From positions 62,001-126,000 of the forward strand of contig JAWKHH010000005.1 in assembly GCA_041394945.1 (NCBI GenBank): DNA of 64,000 nucleotides, written 5' to 3'. Within the stretch, counting starts at the first letter, position 1; every line of letters begins with the position of its first letter. The position numbers were made by a program, and so were the translations under genes. The notes below the pieces were generated by a model, which saw nothing but the letters and a program-made list of their open reading frames with translations, did no database searches and was not told where the DNA came from. Of this stretch, positions 59,111 to 64,000 are shown piece by piece. This DNA comes from Bryobacteraceae bacterium. Lineage in GTDB: Bacteria > Acidobacteriota > Terriglobia > Bryobacterales > Bryobacteraceae.

Positions 59111-61384
59111 TTGACCGAATCCGAATCCCAGCCTCCCAGTAGCCGCCCGGCTACAAGTCCTTCCCCCAACACAGCCAAGGTCGTCGTCGCCACCACGGTG
59201 GCGCTATCGTTCATTTCATTCTGGCGCGGCGCGTCGATCGTGCTGAGCGACCTTGCTTCGACGATGTTCTACGTCGGCGGCATCACAGAGCAGGCGATCG
59301 GAAAATCCGCCCCGTGGTTCGTGATGGCGGTGATGCTGTTCAGCTTCGCCGTGCGGTCAATCTACATGGAAAGCTCGTCGATGTTCGTGCGCGGCGGCGT
59401 GTATGTCGTCGTCCGCGATTCGATGGGGCCCTTCCTCGCGAAGATATCGGTGTCGGCGCTGGTTGTCGACTACGTGCTCACGGGGCCGATCAGCGTGGTG
59501 AGCGCGGGACTGTATTTGGGCGGGCTCGTCCACGACACAAGCGTTCTCGCGGGGCACGAGTTCCATCTCGAGCCGCGGATGTTCGCCACTGTATTTGGCG
59601 TGGTGGTGACGGTGTACTTCTGGTGGAACAACATCAAGGGGATTCACGAATCGAGCGCGAAAGCGCTGCGGATCATGCAGATCACGACGGCCATGGTGGC
59701 GATGATCCTCATCTGGGCGCCGCTAACCCTGCTGTTGCAGGGCGGGGCGGAATTGCCGCCCGCGCCGTCGGCGGAGAACCTCCGCTTCACGCCGGAATCG
59801 CTCGGTTGGCTCGAAGGGACGATGTGGCCGCAGATCGCGTCGGTAGCGCTGCTGATCGCTTTCGGGCACTCCCTGCTCGCCATGAGCGGCTTTGAGACGC
59901 TGGCGCAGGTCTACCGCGAGATCGGCTATCCGAAGCTCACCAACCTCAAGCGCACGGCGAACACCGTGTGCATCTATGCGCTTTGTTCGACGGGGCTCAT
60001 CAGCCTGCTGGCGGTGATGATCATTCCGGACGCGGTGCGGCCGAAATACTACGACAACCTGATCGGCGGACTCGCGATGAGCCTCGCCGGACCGTACCTG
60101 CTGCGGCTTCTGTTCCAGATCTTCGTGGTGTTCGTGGGCGTGCTGATTCTTTCCGGCGCGGTGAATACGTCGATGATCGGCGCCAACGGGATCCTGAACC
60201 GCGTGGCCGAAGACGGCGTTCTGCTCGAATGGTTCCGCAAGCCGCAGCGCAAATACGGCACAACGTACCGCATCGTCTCGCTGATCGCTCTGCTGCAGAT
60301 CGCGACCATTCTCGCCAGCCGCGGCGACGTCGTTCTGCTCGGCGAGGCATATGCGTTCGGCGTGGTGTGGAGTTTCTTCCTGAAGTCGCTGGGTGTGCTG
60401 GTGCTGCGGTTCCAGCGGCACGACCAGGAGTACAAAACGCCGGGCAACCTGCACATCGGCGGGCGCGAGATCCCGTTCGGGCTGGTGGCTGTGACGCTCG
60501 CCCTGTTCCTTGTGGCGATCGCCAACCTGCTCACCAAGAAGATGGCCACGCAGTACGGCATCGCATTCACGGTGGTGCTGCTGGCGGTGTTCCTCATCTC
60601 CGAGCGCATCAACCAGCGGCGGCGGAGCAGCGAGGAGAAGCTGCTCGAGGAGTTCAACCTCGACTATCAGCCCGAGGTGCTCGACAGCTCCCTGCAGGTG
60701 CGTCCGGGCGCGATCCTGGTAGCCGTGCGCGATCACCGCCGGCTCTCGCACCTCGAACGGATTCTCGGGAAGACCAACGTGAACCGGCACGACATCGTCG
60801 TGATGTCGGTACGCACGCTGAACGCCGGAGCGGCCGAGTACGACCTCGCCGAGAACCAGTTGTTCTCGCGCGACGAACGGGAATTGTTCAGCCACGTGGT
60901 GACGCTCGCCGAGAAGCACGGCAAGCACGTGGAGCTGCTGGTGGCGCCGGGCGTGGACCCGTTCGAGACCATGGTGCAGGCGGCGCACAAGCTGAAAGCG
61001 GCCCGGCTGGTCACCGGCGTTTCGAACACGATGCGCGGCGATGAGCTGGCGCATCGCATCGGCCGGGCATGGGAGCGGCTGCCCGAACCGCGCCACGGCT
61101 TCTCGCTCGAAGTACTGGCGCCGGACCGGAAGCCGCAATACTTCAACCTCGGTCCGCATCCGCCGCGGCTTTGGCCGGAGGATGTGGATCGGGTGCATGA
61201 TCTGTGGCTGTCGGCGTCGGCGGATCCGCGAATCGGGTCGGACCTGCATCACCGCGACGTGGTCGGCCTGGCGCTGCGGCGGCTGGAGTCGGACCTACGA
61301 GGCGCGGCGCGGGAGCAGGTGCTACGGGAGTTGCTGCGCGAGTCGAGCATTCCGGGTCCGGACGTGGGCGGCCCCAAACACTGA
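59111..61384 (+). CDS. APC-superfamily permease with cytoplasmic USP-like tail
   Basis: 757 residues from TTG 59111. Residues ~25-490 hold about 12 membrane helices of an amino-acid/polyamine/organocation transporter (FISFWRGASIVLSDLAS as the first substrate helix; LLAMSGFETLAQVYREIGYP in the middle). Residues ~530-757 form a soluble domain with a universal-stress-protein-like start (GAILVAVRDHRRLSHLERIL) that may regulate transport. Substrate unknown, probably an amino acid. A TACACT box lies 16 bases upstream. Confidence 0.85.
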   Translation: MTESESQPPSSRPATSPSPNTAKVVVATTVALSFISFWRGASIVLSDLASTMFYVGGITEQAIGKSAPWFVMAVMLFSFAVRSIYMESSSMFVRGGVYVVVRDSMGPFLAKISVSALVVDYVLTGPISVVSAGLYLGGLVHDTSVLAGHEFHLEPRMFATVFGVVVTVYFWWNNIKGIHESSAKALRIMQITTAMVAMILIWAPLTLLLQGGAELPPAPSAENLRFTPESLGWLEGTMWPQIASVALLIAFGHSLLAMSGFETLAQVYREIGYPKLTNLKRTANTVCIYALCSTGLISLLAVMIIPDAVRPKYYDNLIGGLAMSLAGPYLLRLLFQIFVVFVGVLILSGAVNTSMIGANGILNRVAEDGVLLEWFRKPQRKYGTTYRIVSLIALLQIATILASRGDVVLLGEAYAFGVVWSFFLKSLGVLVLRFQRHDQEYKTPGNLHIGGREIPFGLVAVTLALFLVAIANLLTKKMATQYGIAFTVVLLAVFLISERINQRRRSSEEKLLEEFNLDYQPEVLDSSLQVRPGAILVAVRDHRRLSHLERILGKTNVNRHDIVVMSVRTLNAGAAEYDLAENQLFSRDERELFSHVVTLAEKHGKHVELLVAPGVDPFETMVQAAHKLKAARLVTGVSNTMRGDELAHRIGRAWERLPEPRHGFSLEVLAPDRKPQYFNLGPHPPRLWPEDVDRVHDLWLSASADPRIGSDLHHRDVVGLALRRLESDLRGAAREQVLRELLRESSIPGPDVGGPKH

Positions 61385-61610
61385 GCCACGGGTGGAAGCG
61401 GGGCATCCGAAGCGATTGTCCCCTATCAGCGCCGATAGGGCCGGCGGCCCACGCGCCCCCGGCGAGGATACATCGTTCCAGTGATTTACGAAGCTTAAGC
61501 CGGTTGGCGCCCGAACTGCAGGCCCTTAAGGGAAAAGCCGTAGTCGTCGGAGGCTTCGGCGACACAAGCAACATCGGCCATCGGAGAACCCGATGGCAAT
61601 TGGAGGATTC
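61385..61610 (+). other. Hairpin-rich leader before the caspase-like gene
   Basis: 226 non-coding bases. They include the palindrome CCCTTAAGGG (61523-61532), a 7-base-pair hairpin with a GAGGCTT loop (61543-61563, one G-U pair) and a perfect 8-base-pair hairpin GCCATCGG/CCGATGGC with a 5-base loop (61577-61597). The GGAGG ribosome-binding site follows at once. It could be a regulated leader; no known riboswitch was recognised. Confidence 0.5.
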
Positions 61611-62345
61611 ATGTCTGTAGCAGTTTGGGCCAACTCACGCGACGTACCCGGCCTCGTATGCCAGGACGCACGTCTGACCGATCGTTCTGTTCGCCCATGG
61701 CCGTGGCAGGACCGCGCCATCAGCAAGACCGACCAGCTATACGGCCAGTCCGGTTGGGATCTTGGCATCAACTACCAGGACCTCGCCGACCTTGCCGGAA
61801 AGCTGAGTTCGCTCCGCCGTCCCGGCTACGTGGCAGGCAGCCGACCAACGATCATACGCGGCGAGATCCGAAGACTCGCCATCCACGCCCACGGCGTGTC
61901 GGGTACGATTTTCGTGAATGGGAAGACTCGCACGCCGGCGTTGACGGCGGCCACGGTGGCCACCGAGCATGCGCACCTGCATCAAATCGGACTCATGACG
62001 CCGGACGACGCGCAGAATCCCGCCGTGATCGAGTTTCCGGGGTGCCTCGCCGGACAGGGAAAGGCCGGAACCGAGTTGCTAATCGCTCTGTCGAGGGTGT
62101 GGCCGAATCGCAAGGTGGTGGCCTTCGCGTCGTTGGGCTACGCGCCCGGCGGGAAGATGTCGCGCTCCGGAGAGCGCTGCACCGAGCCGGGCATGCGCGA
62201 CACGAACGCCGTGCATGTCGGAGACGCCGACGCCAACGCCGCGCGCTATTGGCCGGACATGAAAGCCTGGCCATGGGCATCGGAGGCGTCTCCGCGCGCG
62301 AAGGTGGTTTTGAACCAGCGGATCATCCGCGGCGGCGAATGGTAG
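61611..62345 (+). CDS. Predicted caspase-like (clan CD) fold protein, orphan
   Basis: 244 residues, no signal peptide or membrane helix. I see two clan-CD-type motifs: hydrophobic strand plus His-Gly (RRLAIHAHGVSG, H94-G95) and hydrophobic strand plus Gly-Cys (AVIEFPGCLAGQG, C145). A helix AGTELLIALSRVWP and strand VVAFASLGYAPG follow, as in DUF4347/C80 and caspase-like proteins. The first 75 residues are Trp/Arg-rich and unassigned. ATG 61611 has GGAGG just upstream; ATG 61593 is in frame but lies inside a leader hairpin. Protease activity and substrate are unproven. Confidence 0.6.
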   Translation: MSVAVWANSRDVPGLVCQDARLTDRSVRPWPWQDRAISKTDQLYGQSGWDLGINYQDLADLAGKLSSLRRPGYVAGSRPTIIRGEIRRLAIHAHGVSGTIFVNGKTRTPALTAATVATEHAHLHQIGLMTPDDAQNPAVIEFPGCLAGQGKAGTELLIALSRVWPNRKVVAFASLGYAPGGKMSRSGERCTEPGMRDTNAVHVGDADANAARYWPDMKAWPWASEASPRAKVVLNQRIIRGGEW

Positions 62346-62361
62346 GCGCCGCCGGGGCAGT

Positions 62362-63786
62362 CTACCAGCGCCAGTGGCCGGCGATTCGTTTCTCGAGATT
62401 GCGCCGCACCGATGAGTGCGCCTTTTCCGCGGCGACATTGGCGCGCTCCCCGGCGCCGCCATCTATGCGGAACAGCTCCGGCGGGTCCGCCTCGCTGAGC
62501 GTCATGCGCCATTCGGGCGTTCGGATAGTGGCCGCACGGAATTCCGGGCGCATCACGGTATCGAGCACGCGAGTGTGCAGCGGCTTTTCTTTCTCGCCCT
62601 TAGCGATCCGCGCGGCGTCGGTGTGCGCGTAGCCGGCGGAGGCGAAGGCCGCGATTTCCTTGCGGGAGCCCCCACGGGCCAGCGGCAGGATGCTCGCGCC
62701 GCGCAATTCCACGCCTTCCGGAGGCATGGCGCCGGCGGCTTCGAGGATCGTCGGGAACAGATCGACGAGTTGGACCGTATCGCGGACGCGCAGGCCGCCG
62801 GAGGCGAGCGCGGGGTGGCGCGCGATCAGCGGCACGTGCAGCAGGTGATCGTAGAGGAGCATGCCTTTGCGAACCATGCGGTAGTGGCCCATGAAATCGC
62901 CATGATCGGCGGCGAAGAGCACGAGGGTCGAGCCGCGCAGGCCGCGTTTATCGAGGGCGGCCATCAGCGCGCCCACCTGCGCGTCCACGCCGTACTCGAT
63001 GGCCGCGTAGTAGTAGCGCATCGTCTCAGTGAGGTCGGCGTCGGTTTGCTTGTCGAACTCCATCGCCGCCGAGTGGGCCGCCAGGCGCGCGCTGACCGCG
63101 GACGGCGCCACGGTATTCGGTAACTTCATGTCGCGCGACGCATAGCGGGCCGTGTAACCCGACGGCGCCATGTAGGGCGGGTGCGGATCGAAGTAACTCA
63201 CGGTTAGAAAGAACGGGTCGCGCGATGCGCCGCGTTCATCCAGGAAGCGAAGCGCGTCGGCCGTGTTGACGCTCCCGTAGCACTTGCTCTCCGGCCATGG
63301 TGAATCCATGTGCCAGTTGGGCCGCGCCCAGCGCGAGTACTGCCGGAAGGGCTCCCGGTCCCGGACGCGGGCAAAGTCGAAGCGCTCCATCTCCGGCTTT
63401 TCGAACGTATGGTTCTTGCCGACGTACCCGGTGCGGTAGCCGCGGGCGGCGAGCGCTGCGGCGAGGGAGCCGGCAAAGGGCAGGTGATCGCCGTCGCCGT
63501 TGGTGAGCGAGCCGTGCTCGTGCGGAAAGCGCCCGCTGAAGATCGACTTCCTCGACGGCAGGCACACCGGGTTGTTCGAAAAGCAGCGCTCGAACAGCAC
63601 ACCTTCGCGGCCGAGCCGGTCAATATGCGGCGTGCGCGCGTTCGGCGACCCGAGGCCGCTCATCGCGTCGCCGCGCATCTGGTCGCAGAGAATCAACAGG
63701 ACGTTGGGCGCTTCGCGCTGCGCCGCCGCCATCGTTCGCGCCGTGAGGGCGAAAGGCGCCGCCAGGAGCTTCCGCCGCGCGATCAT
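62362..63786 (-). CDS. Exported sulfatase
   Basis: 474 residues: Tat-like signal (MIARRKLLAAPFALTARTMAAA), then the alkaline-phosphatase-fold sulfatase. Metal Asp35 is in LILCDQMRGD; formylglycine precursor Cys75 lies in NNPVCLPSRKS (CxPSR); GYRTGYVGKNH and FAADHGDFMGHY supply further active-site residues. Formylglycine formation needs a maturase elsewhere in the genome. It probably desulfates an extracellular polysaccharide or choline-type ester. The start overlaps the upstream gene by four bases. Confidence 0.92.
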   Translation of the reverse strand: MIARRKLLAAPFALTARTMAAAQREAPNVLLILCDQMRGDAMSGLGSPNARTPHIDRLGREGVLFERCFSNNPVCLPSRKSIFSGRFPHEHGSLTNGDGDHLPFAGSLAAALAARGYRTGYVGKNHTFEKPEMERFDFARVRDREPFRQYSRWARPNWHMDSPWPESKCYGSVNTADALRFLDERGASRDPFFLTVSYFDPHPPYMAPSGYTARYASRDMKLPNTVAPSAVSARLAAHSAAMEFDKQTDADLTETMRYYYAAIEYGVDAQVGALMAALDKRGLRGSTLVLFAADHGDFMGHYRMVRKGMLLYDHLLHVPLIARHPALASGGLRVRDTVQLVDLFPTILEAAGAMPPEGVELRGASILPLARGGSRKEIAAFASAGYAHTDAARIAKGEKEKPLHTRVLDTVMRPEFRAATIRTPEWRMTLSEADPPELFRIDGGAGERANVAAEKAHSSVRRNLEKRIAGHWRW

Positions 63787-64000
63787 TGTTCGAGGTTGCC
63801 TCCGGCGAGGTTCTCGAGGAACGCCCGGGTGATCGGCCAGCGGCCCACCACCACCGTGCCTTCCTGCTCGAAGGAGCCGCTCACCAGCAGGCCGCTCATA
63901 TCGGACGGATTCGCCCGTTGCTTCTCGCGGGCGAGGAATGCCTGCAGTGTTTCGGTCGCCTTGGCGAGGTTCGCGCGGCTTTCGGCGGCGTCGGTCTCGT
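63783..64000 (-). CDS. C-terminal end of an unknown gene (runs off the right edge)
   Basis: Last 71 codons of a reverse-strand gene ending at TGA 63783-63785, overlapping the sulfatase ATG (ATGA). The visible part is an acidic helix (ANLAKATETLQAFLARE) and a short beta-rich tail (GLLVSGSFEQEGTVVVGRW). No family recognised; it is likely co-transcribed with the sulfatase. Confidence 0.7.
   Translation of the reverse strand, partial: ETDAAESRANLAKATETLQAFLAREKQRANPSDMSGLLVSGSFEQEGTVVVGRWPITRAFLENLAGGNLEQ

Noticed and set aside
61523..61597. Leader hairpins considered as a GEMM/c-di-GMP or cobalamin riboswitch
   Set aside because: The conserved core sequences of those riboswitches are missing; only generic hairpins can be seen.
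61611..63786. Caspase-like protein plus neighbour considered as a gasdermin-type death module
   Set aside because: The adjacent genes are an APC permease and a sulfatase; no small pore-forming partner is encoded nearby.

Overview
The window is high-GC (roughly 65%) DNA, densely coded on both strands. The content points to an acidobacterium of the Solibacter/Bryobacter type. It has three very large Oar-like TonB-dependent receptors with an N-terminal carboxypeptidase-regulatory domain, PQQ-propeller and FG-GAP secreted proteins, a heptaheme cytochrome fused to TPRs, choice-of-anchor/PEP-CTERM and DUF4159 proteins, and Tat-exported glycan-active enzymes (beta-helix protein, sialidase, sulfatase). 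This placement is inferred from family content; no rRNA or tRNA gene was found.

Layout. 1-9091: 5' part of argS, an alginate-export-type porin, an M20 peptidase, a Na+/Ca2+ exchanger, a SpoIIE-type phosphatase, a conserved unknown protein, and a dienelactone hydrolase / membrane protein / BadF-type kinase run. 9098-25837: SWIM-SNF2 helicase, TonB receptor 1, trkA-trkH potassium uptake, cca plus DUF4159, Spy-like protein, M48 protease pair, CHASE2-adenylate cyclase, a receiver-less winged-helix regulator and a CysM-type synthase. 25932-30986: a tightly overlapped pncB-pncA-sbcD-sbcC operon (NAD salvage plus an SMC-like nuclease pair). 30973-47923: FG-GAP/BACON secreted giant, PQQ-propeller protein, ECF sigma plus Cys-rich partner, a degenerate RhuM pseudogene, kinase-like protein, beta-helix and sialidase, fasciclin, SDR plus O-antigen ligase, SixA plus a second receiver-less winged-helix protein, PEP-CTERM protein, and ECF sigma plus NrsF. 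47979-64000: two methyltransferases, heptaheme/TPR cytochrome, TonB receptors 2 and 3 (divergent), cupin, APC permease with a cytoplasmic tail, an orphan protein with a caspase-like His-Gly/Gly-Cys signature, a sulfatase, and the end of one more gene.

How it fits together. Much of the window serves capture and breakdown of complex organic matter (receptors, porin, sulfatase, sialidase, beta-helix protein) and envelope signalling (two ECF systems, CHASE2 cyclase, phosphatase). Housekeeping functions (argS, cca, K+ uptake, NAD salvage, DNA repair) lie between. No phage, IS element or CRISPR array was seen; the RhuM remnant is the only clear decayed accessory gene.

Most notable signals: (i) a -10-like TANNNT hexamer only 5-9 bases before many start codons, suggesting leaderless transcripts; (ii) a 65-base three-way-junction inverted repeat between two divergent TonB receptor genes; (iii) an orphan caspase-fold candidate with a hairpin-rich leader; (iv) two OmpR-type winged-helix proteins without receiver domains, each tail-to-tail with a signalling gene.
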